In this document: one piece after another, positions 36,038 to 47,167 of the stretch
Position numbering within the stretch: the stretch's first letter is position 1
Layout: each line of letters begins with the position of its first letter
Program-made: the position numbers and the translations under genes
Notes under the pieces: generated by a model
What the model was told of the DNA's origin: nothing
What the model saw: the letters and a program-made list of their open reading frames with translations, nothing else
The model's database searches: none
Origin: Dyella jiangningensis
GTDB taxonomy: Bacteria > Pseudomonadota > Gammaproteobacteria > Xanthomonadales > Rhodanobacteraceae
Direction of reading: 5' to 3'
DNA length: 64,000 nucleotides
Assembly: GCF_003264855.1 (NCBI RefSeq)
Contig: NZ_NFZS01000001.1
Location: 868,001 to 932,000 of the forward strand

Positions 36038-38644
36038 GTGGTGGAGCAGACTGGGGCGAACGCCTCGATTCCCGGTGAGGTGACGACTCGCCCTGGCCTG
36101 GCGGCCCGGTTGCGTCGTCTTGCCGGTCCTCTGCTTTCCGTCGCCATGCTCTGCCTGGCGCTGTGGGCATTGCACCGCCTGGCCAGCGAAGTGAGTTACC
36201 GCGAGGTGGCCCGCTACGTCCATGGCCTCGAGAACCATCGCATCGCCCTGGCCGTGCTGCTCACCGCGGGCAGCTACGGCATGATGATCCTGTACGACTG
36301 GTTCGGCCTCGCCACGATCGGCAAGCGCCTGCCCGGGCCGCAGGTCAGCCTCATCTCCTTCATCAGCTACGCCTTCAGCAATGCGCTGGGCATGGCGCTG
36401 CTGATCTCCGGCTCCATCCGCTACCGCTTCTATATCCAGGCCGGGCTCACCACCGCCGAAGTGGCGAAGGTGGTGGTCTATACGACGCTCAGTTTCTGGC
36501 TGGGCCTGTGTGCGCTCACGGGCGTGACGCTGCTGCTGGTGCCGGTGCCATCTTCACTGCCGTTGGCGAGCCTGCGATTGCCGGTGGCCGTCGTACTCAC
36601 CTTGGTGCCGCTGCTTTGGCTGGTGGGCGGAAAACTGCTGGGCCGTCCGTTGCGCCTGTGGCGCTGGCGCGTGCACCTGCCGTCGCCCCGGGTCGCGGCG
36701 CGCCAGATTCTGGTGGGCGCGATCGACTGGGGTTTGGCGGCGTACGTGCTGTACCTGCTGATGCCCAACGACGTCGACACCGGCTTCGGGCATTTCCTCG
36801 CCATTTTCGTGTTGGCACAGATCGCCGGCCTGGTGAGCCATGTTCCCGGCGGCCTGGGCGTGTTCGAGGCGGTGATGCTCGCGGGCTTCGGCGCAGCGGG
36901 CAACCAAGGGCTGGAAGCGCCGATCCTCGGCGCGCTTGCCGCGTATCGCCTGATCTACTACTTCCTGCCGCTGTTCGCCGCCACCCTGGTGGTGCTGTGG
37001 CGCGAGGCGCGCGGGCTCCGCCAGAAGGCGCTGCTGGCGCCGTGGTTCACCGGCCTGCTGCCGCCGTTCTTTGCCGGCCTCACCATGGTGTCGGGCGCGG
37101 TGCTGCTGTTCTCCGGCGCGACGTCGGCGTTGCCGGCGCGCATGGCGATCCTGCGTGATGTGTTGCCGCTGGCGGTGCTGGAAGTCTCGCACTTCCTCTC
37201 CAGCGTGGTCGGCATGATGCTGCTGATCCTCGCGCGTGGCCTGCAGCGTCGCCTCGATGCGGCCTATGTGCTCACGCTCATCCTGCTGGTGCTCGGCGCC
37301 GTGCTGTCGCTGCTCAAGGGCATCGACTACGAAGAAGCGACCTTGCTTTCGCTGCTCGCTCTCGCGCTCGCGCCGGCGCACAAGCTGTTCTATCGACGCG
37401 CCTCGATGTTCAGCGCAAGCTTCTCGTGGGGATGGATCATCGCGATCGTCGCCGTGCTGGTGTGCGCCGGCTGGCTGGTCGGCTTCAGCTACAAGCACGT
37501 GGAATACAGCACCAACCTGTGGTGGGAGTTCAGCTTCTATCACGGCGGTGCGCCACGCGCATTGCGCGCGCTGGTGGGCGCGGCGGCGGCGGGCCTGCTG
37601 TTTGCGCTGGCCAACCTGATCCGGCCTGCGCGCCCGCACCTGCAATTGCCCAGCGAGCCCGATCTGCAGAAAGCGCTGCCGCTGATCAAGCAATACAGCT
37701 CGGCGCAGGCGCATCTGGCGTTGATGGCCGACAAGACGCTGCTGTTCGACGCCGAAGCCAAGGCCTTCATCATGTACGACGTGGAAGGCCGCAGCTGGGT
37801 CGCCATGGGCGATCCGGTGGGCGAAGACGAAGAGGCGCGCCGCGAGCTGGTATGGAGCTTCCGCGATCTGTGCGAGCGCGCGGGAGGCTGGCCGCTGTTC
37901 TATCAGGTGCGGCCGGAAGACCTCGACCTGTATCTCGAAGTGGGCATGAACCTGATCAAGATCGGCGAGGAAGCGCGCGTGCCGCTGGCCGAGTTCAATC
38001 TCGACGGCAAGTCGAAAAAGGTCCTGCGCAACACGGTCAACAAACTCACGCGCGAAGGCATGCGCCTGGAGATCATCCCCGCCGAGGCGGTGGCGCCGCT
38101 GCTGCCGAAGCTCAAGGCGATCTCCGATGCATGGATGCGCGACAAGGGCGTGCGCGAAAAGGGCTTCTCGCTGGGCACCTTCGATCCGCAATATCTGCAG
38201 CGCACGCCGATGGCCCTGGTCTGGCAGAACGATCAACTCGTGGCGTTCGCCAACCTTTTCCTCACCGACAGCAAGGAAGAAGCCTCGCTCGACCTGATGC
38301 GTCACCTGCCCGAAGGCACGGCTGGCGTGATGGACTTCCTTTTCATCGAGCTGATGCAGTGGGCGAAGCGCGAAGGTTACCGCTGGTTCAATCTCGGCAT
38401 GGCACCGTTCTCCGGCCTGCAGAACCGCCGCAGCGCGCCGCTGTGGAGCCGCCTGGGCGCCCTGCTGTTCGGCCGTGGCGAGCGCTTCTACAACTTCCGC
38501 GGGCTGCACAAATACAAGGACAAATTCGATCCCGTGTGGGAACCTCGCTACCTCGCGGTGCCTAACGGCATCGCCCTGCCGCTGGTGTTCGCCAACGTGG
38601 CGAGCCTTATCTCGGGTGGACTGTCTGGCATGGTGCGCCGTTGA
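36038..38644 (+). CDS. mprF: MprF-type phosphatidylglycerol aminoacyltransferase/flippase
   Basis: An 868-residue bifunctional membrane protein. Residues ~25-560 form 14 or so helices (the flippase, with a MprF/UPF0104 core including SYAFSNALGMALLISGSIRY and GLVSHVPGGLGVFEAVMLAG). The C-terminal ~300 residues are the cytosolic GNAT-like transferase that moves Lys or Ala from aminoacyl-tRNA to phosphatidylglycerol (KALPLIKQYSSAQAHLALMA, YDVEGRSWVAMGDPVGEDEE, GMAPFSGLQNRR). The product reduces negative surface charge and gives resistance to cationic peptides. Start GTG at 36038 with GGAGG upstream. The next gene overlaps its stop and probably encodes the matching hydrolase. Lys versus Ala specificity cannot be read here. 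Confidence 0.94.
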   Translation: MVEQTGANASIPGEVTTRPGLAARLRRLAGPLLSVAMLCLALWALHRLASEVSYREVARYVHGLENHRIALAVLLTAGSYGMMILYDWFGLATIGKRLPGPQVSLISFISYAFSNALGMALLISGSIRYRFYIQAGLTTAEVAKVVVYTTLSFWLGLCALTGVTLLLVPVPSSLPLASLRLPVAVVLTLVPLLWLVGGKLLGRPLRLWRWRVHLPSPRVAARQILVGAIDWGLAAYVLYLLMPNDVDTGFGHFLAIFVLAQIAGLVSHVPGGLGVFEAVMLAGFGAAGNQGLEAPILGALAAYRLIYYFLPLFAATLVVLWREARGLRQKALLAPWFTGLLPPFFAGLTMVSGAVLLFSGATSALPARMAILRDVLPLAVLEVSHFLSSVVGMMLLILARGLQRRLDAAYVLTLILLVLGAVLSLLKGIDYEEATLLSLLALALAPAHKLFYRRASMFSASFSWGWIIAIVAVLVCAGWLVGFSYKHVEYSTNLWWEFSFYHGGAPRALRALVGAAAAGLLFALANLIRPARPHLQLPSEPDLQKALPLIKQYSSAQAHLALMADKTLLFDAEAKAFIMYDVEGRSWVAMGDPVGEDEEARRELVWSFRDLCERAGGWPLFYQVRPEDLDLYLEVGMNLIKIGEEARVPLAEFNLDGKSKKVLRNTVNKLTREGMRLEIIPAEAVAPLLPKLKAISDAWMRDKGVREKGFSLGTFDPQYLQRTPMALVWQNDQLVAFANLFLTDSKEEASLDLMRHLPEGTAGVMDFLFIELMQWAKREGYRWFNLGMAPFSGLQNRRSAPLWSRLGALLFGRGERFYNFRGLHKYKDKFDPVWEPRYLAVPNGIALPLVFANVASLISGGLSGMVRR

Positions 38645-39417
38645 AACGACTCTGGAAGTGGATTGCGCTGGTCATCCTGATCGCCGCCGGCATCGGCCTG
38701 TGGGCCTGGCAGCCGTGGCATCACGCGTCGCTGGATGAATCGATCGTCACGGTGCCGGCCAAGCCGGGCGTCACGCCGCTGGCGGGGCGCGAGGACGTGG
38801 TGGCGGTGTTCTATTCCGGCGATGGCGGCTGGCGCGATCTTGACCAGTCGCTGGGCAAGATCATCGCCTCGCACGGCATCCCGGTCGAAGGCATCAGCCT
38901 GCTGCAGTACTACTGGCGCGAGAAGAGCGCGGACGAGTCGGCCGCCGACCTCGATGGGTTGATCACGCGCCTGGTGGCGTCGGGCGAGAAGAAGCGGATC
39001 TGGCTGATCGGCTTCTCGTTCGGCGCCGACGTGCTGCCTTCCATCGTCGACAAGCTCAGCCCCGAGGGGCGCGCCCGGATTGCGCAGATCGTGATGTTGT
39101 CGCCCAGCAAGGACGTCAACTTCGAGATCGAAATGGAAGGCTATATGCGCGAGGGCTGGTGGAAGACCCACACGCAGGATTTCTTCCAGTGGCTCAATCC
39201 GGTGAAGCACTACGACGCCCGCGCGCCGCTGCTGGCCTTGGACGGCCATCCCCCGGTGGTCTGCTACTACGGTCTCGACGACAAGGACGAGACCATCTGC
39301 GCCGAGCCGGACCTCCCCGCATGGATCAAGGTCTATGCGAAGAAGGGTGACCATCACTTCGACTACAACTACGAAGGCCTGGCGCAGCAGATGATCCAGG
39401 ACCTGCCGGCGCACTGA
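38641..39417 (+). CDS. AcvB/VirJ-like alpha/beta hydrolase
   Basis: A 258-residue protein with an N-terminal membrane anchor or signal (WIALVILIAAGIGLWAW). The VirJ/AcvB domain shows VVAVFYSGDGGWRDLDQSLG, then GISLLQYYWREKSADESAAD, the nucleophile elbow WLIGFSFGADVLP and a late histidine in KKGDHHFDYNYEGLA. In Agrobacterium, AcvB is a periplasmic hydrolase that removes the lysyl group from lysyl-phosphatidylglycerol. The TTG start overlaps the mprF stop as TTGA, so the pair is tightly coupled. This supports a role in turning over the lipid made by MprF (inference from family and context). At 258 residues it is the short VirJ-type form. Confidence 0.88.
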   Translation: MKRLWKWIALVILIAAGIGLWAWQPWHHASLDESIVTVPAKPGVTPLAGREDVVAVFYSGDGGWRDLDQSLGKIIASHGIPVEGISLLQYYWREKSADESAADLDGLITRLVASGEKKRIWLIGFSFGADVLPSIVDKLSPEGRARIAQIVMLSPSKDVNFEIEMEGYMREGWWKTHTQDFFQWLNPVKHYDARAPLLALDGHPPVVCYYGLDDKDETICAEPDLPAWIKVYAKKGDHHFDYNYEGLAQQMIQDLPAH

Positions 39418-39430
39418 TCACCGCCCGTTG

Positions 39431-39548
39431 TTGCAGGAGCGCACCCCGTGCGCGACCGCAGCATGTCCGGTCGTTCCGGTCATCGCTTGTCGCTCGACCT
39501 CAACGGTGTTTCCGCGCCATGCCCATCGCGCACGGGGTGCGCTCCTAG
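39431..39548. repeat. Long-spaced inverted REP pair
   Basis: Left arm TTGCAGGAGCGCACCCCGTG and right arm CGCGCACGGGGTGCGCTCCT, 118 bp end to end. Both arms carry the same compensatory variant CCCCGTGC/GCACGGGG, which keeps the stem perfect. Confidence 0.8.
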
Positions 39549-39675
39549 AGAGAGGGTCGTGCTGCGCGAACCATCACAAGCAACGAACCGTGCGCTACAT
39601 TGGCTGCCGTTCTGACGTAAGGCGCGGCCTTGGCGCTGCGCACTTTCGTCGATCTTGCGGCGGGGAGCCTGGCTG

Positions 39676-40833
39676 ATGGAACAGACGTCTGATGATGCGG
39701 GACGCAACAGCGGAATCGACCTGCTGCGCGGGTTCTCGATCCTTTTGGTGGTGCTGCACCATATCGGGCTGCGCATTCCGCTGAAGAAGACCCTGCTGGC
39801 CGATGTGTTGCCCGGAAGCTTGCTGCGTGCGCTGAATTTCAACGGCTACGAAGCGGTCTTCATCTTCTTCGTGATTTCCGGATTCCTGATCACTCGGCAC
39901 GCGCTTCGGCGCGACGGTGCGCTGGCACGGATCGATCTGCGCGGTTTCTACGTACGTCGCTTCTCGCGCATCGTGCCGTGCCTGCTGCTGTTGGTGGCCG
40001 TGCTCAGCGTGCTGCATGGGCTGGGCGCCGACGACTACGTGATCAAGCGGGAAGGGCAGTCGTTGCCACGCGCCATCGTGGCGGCGCTGGGCTTTCACCT
40101 GAACTGGTATGAAGGCGTGACCGGCTACTTGCCCGGCAATTGGGACGTGCTGTGGTCGTTGTCGATCGAGGAAGTGTTCTACCTCGGGTTTCCGCTCGTC
40201 TGCCTTCTCACGCGCCGTACGTGGATCCTCGTGCCGATGCTGATCGTGCTCGCGCTCTCGTTGCCTTGGACGCGCGCGGCGCTCGCGGGCAACGAGATAT
40301 GGCAGGAGAAGGCCTATCTGCCTGGCATGTCCGCCATCGCCACCGGCGTGCTGGGCGCGCTGCTGGCACGGCGATGGAATCGCATGTCAGGTGGCATGGT
40401 GTGGCTGCTCGGCGCCGTTGGCGTGATGGGGCTCTATCTGGTGATGGTCGAAGGCGCGTGGCTTTGGCACCTCGTCCACAACGGCTACATGCTGGTGCTG
40501 ACAGGAGCATCGCTTTGCCTGGTGTTGGCGAGCCATGGTGCGGCCACGTCGGAAGGACATCGCCCATGGCGCGGTGTTGGTTGGCTGCGCTCCTGGGGGC
40601 GGCTCAGCTACGAGATCTACCTCACGCACATGTTCGTGGTGTTCGCCGTGGTGCGCCTGCACAGGGCGGTCGAAGTCGATCCTGCCTTTGGTTTCCTGTG
40701 GTACCTGCCGGCGTTGCCGTTGTGCTGGCTGCTGGGCAGGTGGGTGGAACGTTACGTGTCGACGCCGGCCGAGCGCTGGCTGCGCGAGCGAATGCTGGCC
40801 AGGCGGGCCGTGCCGGTTGCCGCCACTGCTTAG
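39676..40833 (+). CDS. Acyltransferase family 3 membrane protein (OafA-like)
   Basis: A 385-residue integral membrane acyltransferase. The N-terminus has GIDLLRGFSILLVVLHHIGL with the catalytic histidine, then EAVFIFFVISGFLITRHAL and the FYVRRFSRIVP arginine motif; about ten helices follow. VLWSLSIEEVFYLGFPLVC is the usual mid-protein signature. Such enzymes O-acylate surface polysaccharides or other exported molecules. The ATG at 39676 has GGGGAG upstream. Confidence 0.9.
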   Translation: MEQTSDDAGRNSGIDLLRGFSILLVVLHHIGLRIPLKKTLLADVLPGSLLRALNFNGYEAVFIFFVISGFLITRHALRRDGALARIDLRGFYVRRFSRIVPCLLLLVAVLSVLHGLGADDYVIKREGQSLPRAIVAALGFHLNWYEGVTGYLPGNWDVLWSLSIEEVFYLGFPLVCLLTRRTWILVPMLIVLALSLPWTRAALAGNEIWQEKAYLPGMSAIATGVLGALLARRWNRMSGGMVWLLGAVGVMGLYLVMVEGAWLWHLVHNGYMLVLTGASLCLVLASHGAATSEGHRPWRGVGWLRSWGRLSYEIYLTHMFVVFAVVRLHRAVEVDPAFGFLWYLPALPLCWLLGRWVERYVSTPAERWLRERMLARRAVPVAATA

Positions 40834-40837
40834 CGTT

Positions 40838-41803
40838 TCAAAGCTCCATCAGGTCGTGGCCGACCATCAGTCGGCCTTTGAAGTGCGGTGCCACCGCATC
40901 GCGCCACACGTCGTCCGGCACCGGTGGATTGCCTCCTCCGGGCACGAAATGGTTGAGCACCAAGGTCTTCACGCCCGCTTCGGTCGCGACGCGGCCGACC
41001 TGCTCGGTAGTCGTGTGACTGGCGAGGAGATGCTCGCGCAGTCGCGCCGCGTTCGGCTCGCTGCCGATCAGCTTCTCCAGCGCAGGCAGATACATCACTT
41101 CGTGCACCAGCACGTCAGCGCCATGCGCGAGCTTGATGAGATTGTCCGAAGGTCTCGTGTCACCGGAGAACACGATGCTGCGGTCGGGGCAATCGAAGCG
41201 ATAGGCGAATGCAGGCGTCACTGGCGGATGCTGCACCAGCGCTGCAGTGACCTTGACGCGTTCGTCGTGCATGACCACGCCAGGTTCGGTCAGATCATGT
41301 GGCACGAGCACCGGCGCCAGCGGTGGACGGCCTTCGTCCTTCTCGCGGATGTGGATATCGACGGCATTCAATGCGAGGAACTGCCGCGTCATGTCAGTGA
41401 GTGGCGGCGGCCCCCACAGATCCACGCGGGTATGCAACGGCCCCGACCAGGCCAGCCATGGCAGGTTGCCGACATCGGCGTTGTGGTCGGAGTGCTGGTG
41501 GGTGATGAAGACGTGGCGCAGCGCGCCCAGGTCCAGGCCGGCTTTGACCATCTGCCGCGCCACGCCGTTGCCGCAGTCGATCACATAGATCACGCCATCG
41601 ACCACGATGGCGCTCGCCGGTGCGGCGCGATCGGATTTCGGCGTAGGACCGCCGGCGGTGCCGAGCAGGATCAGGCGGGAGCGATGCGTCGGGTCAGCGC
41701 GCAGGCGCCATGGCGATAGTGCGCCCGCGGCCAGCGCTAGTCCGGCCGCCTGCAGCAGGCGGCGGCGTGATGGGCGGAAATCGATGGAGGAGGCCATGGC
41801 CAT
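40838..41803 (-). CDS. Metallo-beta-lactamase-fold hydrolase with Tat signal
   Basis: A 321-residue exported protein. The N-terminus SRRRLLQAAGLALAAGALSP is a twin-arginine signal. The metal site is ITHQHSDHNAD (HxHxDH), with further ligands in FSGDTRPSDN and near LVLNHFVPGG. It resembles RNase Z/arylsulfatase-like MBL proteins, but export by Tat makes tRNA processing unlikely; a small ester, lactone or sulfate substrate is more plausible (inference). The start at 41803 is preferred; an ATG two codons later is possible. It is convergent with the acyltransferase gene, four bases apart. Confidence 0.85.
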   Translation of the reverse strand: MAMASSIDFRPSRRRLLQAAGLALAAGALSPWRLRADPTHRSRLILLGTAGGPTPKSDRAAPASAIVVDGVIYVIDCGNGVARQMVKAGLDLGALRHVFITHQHSDHNADVGNLPWLAWSGPLHTRVDLWGPPPLTDMTRQFLALNAVDIHIREKDEGRPPLAPVLVPHDLTEPGVVMHDERVKVTAALVQHPPVTPAFAYRFDCPDRSIVFSGDTRPSDNLIKLAHGADVLVHEVMYLPALEKLIGSEPNAARLREHLLASHTTTEQVGRVATEAGVKTLVLNHFVPGGGNPPVPDDVWRDAVAPHFKGRLMVGHDLMEL

Positions 41804-42079
41804 GATGGTCCGGCCGGGATGGCGGTATGGCAAGCGTGGAGGAGGGCAGCGGCACCCTGGCGGCCGCATGGTTGTCGAAGGCCAGGCCCGCTCCTGCAAG
41901 ATCGCCGACCATGCAGCTCGGCGCGGAAAGGCTGTCGCGCACAGGGTGTACTCAATGAACAGTGGCGCGGGTGTGACGTATGGGGCGAAGGCTGTCGCGC
42001 ACTGGGTGCGCTCCTATAGGGAGGGGTGGCGTGGAGATGCGCTATTGCCTCGCTTACGCCACGGCGGTATTGCGCCGAG
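41804..42079. repeat. Intergenic region with two REP right arms
   Basis: Degenerate right arms at about 41931-41951 (CTGTCGCGCACAGGGTGTAC) and 41993-42018 (CTGTCGCGCACTGGGTGCGC), in direct orientation and each preceded by GCG(G/A)A(A/G)GGCTG. No gene supported. Confidence 0.7.
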
Positions 42080-42892
42080 TCAGCGATAGCGATTGATGGT
42101 GTCGCGCAACTCGATGGCCGCGGCACGCGCCGCCTGCGCGAAATCCTCGCCATTCCCCGCATAAAGGATGGCACGCGAAGAAGAGATCATCAGGCCGGTG
42201 CCATTCGCACTGCGCCCATGCTTGAGCACCGCCTCCACGTCGCCGCCCTGCGCGCCGATGCCCGGCACCAGCAGCGGCATGTCGCCGACGATGGCGCGTA
42301 CCTTGCCGAGTTCTTCCGGCCACGTGGCGCCGGTCACCAATGCGCAGTTGCCATTGGCGTTCCAGTCGCGCGCGATGGTTTCGGCGACGCGCAAATACAA
42401 CGGCTGGCCGCCGCAATCCAGCGCCTGGAAATCCGCGCCACCCGGGTTGGAAGTGCGGCACAGCAGGATCACGCCCTTGTCGGCGCGATCGAGGAAGGGC
42501 TGGATGGAATCGCGGCCGAGATATGGATTGAGCGTGACTGCATCGGCGCCGTAACGCTCGAACGCTTCGGTGACGTAATGCTGGGCGGTGCTGCCGATGT
42601 CCCCGCGCTTGGCGTCGAGTATCACCGGCACGCCGGGATGTTTGGCGTGGATGTGCGCGATCAGTCGCTCGAGTGCATCTTCCGCGCGCAGGGCGGCGAA
42701 GTGCGCGATCTGCGGCTTGTAGCTGGACACCACGTCGGCGGTGGCGTCGACGATGTCGCGGCAAAACTCGAACACCGCATCGGCGCGGCCCTTGAGGTGC
42801 GCGGGGAATTTGGCTGGTTCGGGATCGAGGCCGACGCAGACGAGGGAGTGGTGGCGGGCCCATGCCTGTTGCAGGGATTGCATGAAGTGCAT
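42080..42892 (-). CDS. pyrF: Orotidine 5'-phosphate decarboxylase (type 2)
   Basis: A 270-residue enzyme of the last step of UMP synthesis. It is the longer type 2 PyrF. Visible motifs: [11 protein letters not shown] at the N-terminus, the catalytic [20 protein letters not shown] with Lys and Asp residues, [11 protein letters not shown], and [10 protein letters not shown] for the phosphate loop. The ATG at 42892 has GAGGAG upstream. No other pyrimidine gene is adjacent. Confidence 0.94.
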   Translation of the reverse strand: MHFMQSLQQAWARHHSLVCVGLDPEPAKFPAHLKGRADAVFEFCRDIVDATADVVSSYKPQIAHFAALRAEDALERLIAHIHAKHPGVPVILDAKRGDIGSTAQHYVTEAFERYGADAVTLNPYLGRDSIQPFLDRADKGVILLCRTSNPGGADFQALDCGGQPLYLRVAETIARDWNANGNCALVTGATWPEELGKVRAIVGDMPLLVPGIGAQGGDVEAVLKHGRSANGTGLMISSSRAILYAGNGEDFAQAARAAAIELRDTINRYR

Positions 42893-42952
42893 CGGGATCT
42901 CCTCGTCGGTACAGCGTCGCAGTGGAATGACTGCGAAGTCTTGCTTAGTGCA

Positions 42953-43075
42953 TCCCCTCTCCCTTTGGGAGAGGGTGCCGGCAGGCGGGTGAGGGTGCGG
43001 GCGGAGCGCTTCGTTGAAATCTCGCGCAAGCCCCGCACCCTCTCCCCAACCCCTCTCCCAGTGGGAGAGGGGCTA
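42953..43075. repeat. Two CCCTCTCCC hairpin repeats, inverted pair
   Basis: CCCCTCTCCCTTTGGGAGAG then GGTG...GGTGAGGGTGCGGGC at 42953-43002, and its inverse GCCCCGCACCCTCTCCCC...CTCTCCCAGTGGGAGAGGGG at 43029-43074. Each contains its own small hairpin and the two can pair with each other. Lies between ettA and pyrF, immediately after the ettA stop. Confidence 0.78.
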
Positions 43076-43080
43076 CAGCA

Positions 43081-44748
<1,668 letters not shown>

Positions 44749-44957
44749 TGAGCCTCCGGCGGCGTGCACGACACCTGCCGGCAGGGCTGGCGGTGCGTCA
44801 GAGTGGGTATCAAACCTTGCATTATAGCGGGTCGGAGCGGCGTCCCGGTGACCGGCGCGTCCTTCGTTGGCGACCCTTTCGCCCCAACCCCGCCTCCCGC
44901 CGCCCCGTAAGGGCCCGATCCCGCGTCCACCCTGTCCTTTTCGGGTGGGAGAAGGAT

Positions 44958-45827
44958 ATGGCAGGGATAGGCGTGCTGGCGGCAAACGTGGCACTACGCT
45001 GGGCGTCGCTGGGTGACCGGGCGGCCCAATGGGCGATGCAGCGCGGGCGACTCGCTGTCTTCGTACATGAGTTCGTGTGCTTCGGAATCAAGCAGGCCCG
45101 AGCATGCCTGTTCGGCGGCTGCATGCTGGCGCTGCTGCTGGGTACCTGGGCGTGGTACCCGGCGGATGCGTGGCTGGCGCGCTACGACTTCCTCGTGTTG
45201 ACGGCGCTGGCCCTGCAGGCGGTGCTGATCGCCAGCCGCCTGGAAACCCGGGAGGAGGCCCTGGTGATCTTCGGCTTCCACGTGGTCGGCACGGCCATGG
45301 AGGTGTTCAAGACGGCGATGGGTTCATGGCTCTATCCCGAGCCCTCCGTGCTGCGTCTCGGCGGCGTGCCGTTGTTCACCGGATTCATGTACGCCGCCGT
45401 GGGCAGCTACATCGCGCGGGCCTGGCGGCTGTTCGATTTCCGCTTCGTGCGGCATCCGCCGTTTGCCGCGACGGTGTGGCTGGCGCTGGCGATCTACGTG
45501 AACTTCTTCGCGCATCACTTCTTGCCCGACCTGCGCTGGCTGTTGTTCGGCGCGCTGGCATGGCTGTTCGGCCGCACCTGGATCCTGTTCCGCATCCGCG
45601 ACGTCCACCGTCGCATGCCGCTGTTGCTGGGTTTCGTGCTGGTGGCGCTGTTCATCTGGCTGGCGGAGAACGTGGGCACGTTTGCGGCCGCGTGGCGTTA
45701 TCCGACGCAACGGCACGGTTGGGCGATGGTGCCGCTCGGCAAGCTCGGTGCGTGGCTGCTGTTGATGGTGATCAGTTATGTGATGGTTTCCGCGGTGGCG
45801 CGAAGGTGCTGCGCACGCTCTCTGTAG
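44958..45827 (+). CDS. DUF817 family membrane protein
   Basis: A 289-residue inner-membrane protein with about eight hydrophobic segments. Family signs are FVHEFVCFGIKQARACLFGG, GFHVVGTAMEVFKTAMGSW, YPEPSVLRLGGVPLFTGFMY and an IWLAENVGTFAAAWRYPTQR segment. Function unknown. Start ATG 44958 with GGAGAAGGA upstream. Its last codons run into a REPIN whose TGTAG provides the stop; the C-terminal residues after the last helix (RRCCARSL) may therefore be recent. Confidence 0.87.
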   Translation: MAGIGVLAANVALRWASLGDRAAQWAMQRGRLAVFVHEFVCFGIKQARACLFGGCMLALLLGTWAWYPADAWLARYDFLVLTALALQAVLIASRLETREEALVIFGFHVVGTAMEVFKTAMGSWLYPEPSVLRLGGVPLFTGFMYAAVGSYIARAWRLFDFRFVRHPPFAATVWLALAIYVNFFAHHFLPDLRWLLFGALAWLFGRTWILFRIRDVHRRMPLLLGFVLVALFIWLAENVGTFAAAWRYPTQRHGWAMVPLGKLGAWLLLMVISYVMVSAVARRCCARSL

Positions 45828-45905
45828 GAGCGCACCCAGTGCGCGACCGCGGCGCAACGGCTTCACCGCTCCGTTGGCTTTTCGCGCACTGGGTGCGCTC
45901 CTACA
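45823..45905. repeat. REPIN, 83-bp class
   Basis: Complete pair of arms with the CTTCACCGCTCCGTTGGC spacer. It supplies the stop codon of the DUF817 gene and ends 15 bases before the stop of the convergent aldo/keto reductase gene. Confidence 0.9.
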
Positions 45906-45920
45906 GGGGGGCGGCGTGCC

Positions 45921-46916
45921 TCAGCGCTCGCTGTCCAGCGACGCCATGCCCTGCGTGTTGTACCGGTCGCCGGCGGCGACGCCAGGCGGAAAGGCCTGCT
46001 CCAGCGTGGCGAGGTCAGCCGCGGTGAGCACGATGTCCAGCGCGCCAAGCGCCTCGTCGAGTCGTTCGCGGGTGCGCGAGCCGACCAGCGGCACGATGTC
46101 TTCGCCTTGCGCCAGCGCCCAGGCGATCGCCACCTGCGCGATGCTGCAGCCCTTCACCGATGCAAGCTTTTGCAGCGCATCGACCAGCTTGAGGTTGTGC
46201 TCGAGGTTGGCGCCCTGGAAGCGCGGGCTGTGCGTGCGGAAGTCGCGCGTGTCGGTCTGCCTGTTCTTCGACCAATGACCGCTGATGAGCCCGCGTGAAA
46301 GCACGCCGTACGCGGTGATGCCGATGCCAAGTTCGCGGCACACCGGCAGGATCTCCTTCTCGATGCCGCGGGAGACCAGCGAATACTCGATCTGCAGGTC
46401 CGACACCGGCATCACCGCGTTCGCGCGGCGGATGGTGTCGACGCCCACCTCGGACAGGCCGAGACTGCGCACGTAGCCTGCCTTCACCAGATCCGCGATG
46501 GCGCCGACGGTCTCCTCGATCGGCACGTTGGGATCGAGGCGGGCAGGGCGATAGATGTCGACGTAGTCGGTGCGCAGGCGCTGCAGCGTATAGGCCAGCG
46601 CGGTCTTCACCGCCGCGGGACGCGCGTCGTAACCCAGCCAGTCCCCCGCCGGGCCGCGCTGCGCGCCGAACTTCACGCTGAGCTGATAGCTGTCGCGAGA
46701 GCGGCCGACCAGCGCCTCGCCGATCAACATCTCGTTGTGGCCCATGCCGTAGAAATCGCCGGTATCGAGCAGGGTGATGCCGGCATCGAGCGCGGCATGG
46801 ATGGTGGCGATGCTCTCGTCGCGATCGGTCGCGCCGTACATGCCGGACATGCCCATGCAGCCGAGGCCGAGGGCGGAAACTTTGGGGCCGTTCTGGCCCA
46901 GGGGGCGGTATTTCAT
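45921..46916 (-). CDS. Aldo/keto reductase (atypical active site)
   Basis: A 331-residue NADP-dependent oxidoreductase of the YajO/perakine-reductase-like group. The N-terminus KYRPLGQNGPKVSALGLGCM, LLDTGDFYGMGHNEMLIGEA (Asp51, Tyr56) and SVKFGAQRGPAG (Lys82) are normal. The fourth catalytic residue, usually His in Y-x-x-H-R, is replaced: the motif here is DIYRPARLDPNVP, with Ala125. I recall the same RPARLDP variant in relatives, so it is probably a subfamily trait. Substrate unknown. Convergent with DUF817. Confidence 0.88.
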   Translation of the reverse strand: MKYRPLGQNGPKVSALGLGCMGMSGMYGATDRDESIATIHAALDAGITLLDTGDFYGMGHNEMLIGEALVGRSRDSYQLSVKFGAQRGPAGDWLGYDARPAAVKTALAYTLQRLRTDYVDIYRPARLDPNVPIEETVGAIADLVKAGYVRSLGLSEVGVDTIRRANAVMPVSDLQIEYSLVSRGIEKEILPVCRELGIGITAYGVLSRGLISGHWSKNRQTDTRDFRTHSPRFQGANLEHNLKLVDALQKLASVKGCSIAQVAIAWALAQGEDIVPLVGSRTRERLDEALGALDIVLTAADLATLEQAFPPGVAAGDRYNTQGMASLDSER

Positions 46917-47167
46917 TGGGACTCCGCGGAGATTGGGGGCCCCTAATGGTGCATCGGGGTGGCGTGTAGGCCATGTGCCGGAGGGATTTGGGTGGCGTGG
47001 TTTCGCGGTGACTTGTGGGCGCACACCCCGTGCGCGACGCCTTTCGCCTCCGTTGGTCGCCCTTCTGCAGGAGCGCACCCAGTGCGCGACCGCCTTTCGC
47101 CTCGGGCTTCATTTTCGTCGTTCCGGCGCAGGCCGGAACCCAGAGCCTCGGTTTCTGGTTGCTCCTT
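46917..47167. other. Intergenic region with REP remnants
   Basis: Contains a decayed REP near 47017-47040 (GGGCGCACACCCCGTGCGCG), a single REP arm at 47066-47094 and a CCGG-type repeat CGTTCCGGCGCAGGCCGGAA at about 47119-47138. No gene supported. Confidence 0.7.

Noticed and set aside
36554-38509. A 651-codon open frame opposite mprF
   Set aside because: Shadow frame; MprF has complete domain structure on the plus strand.
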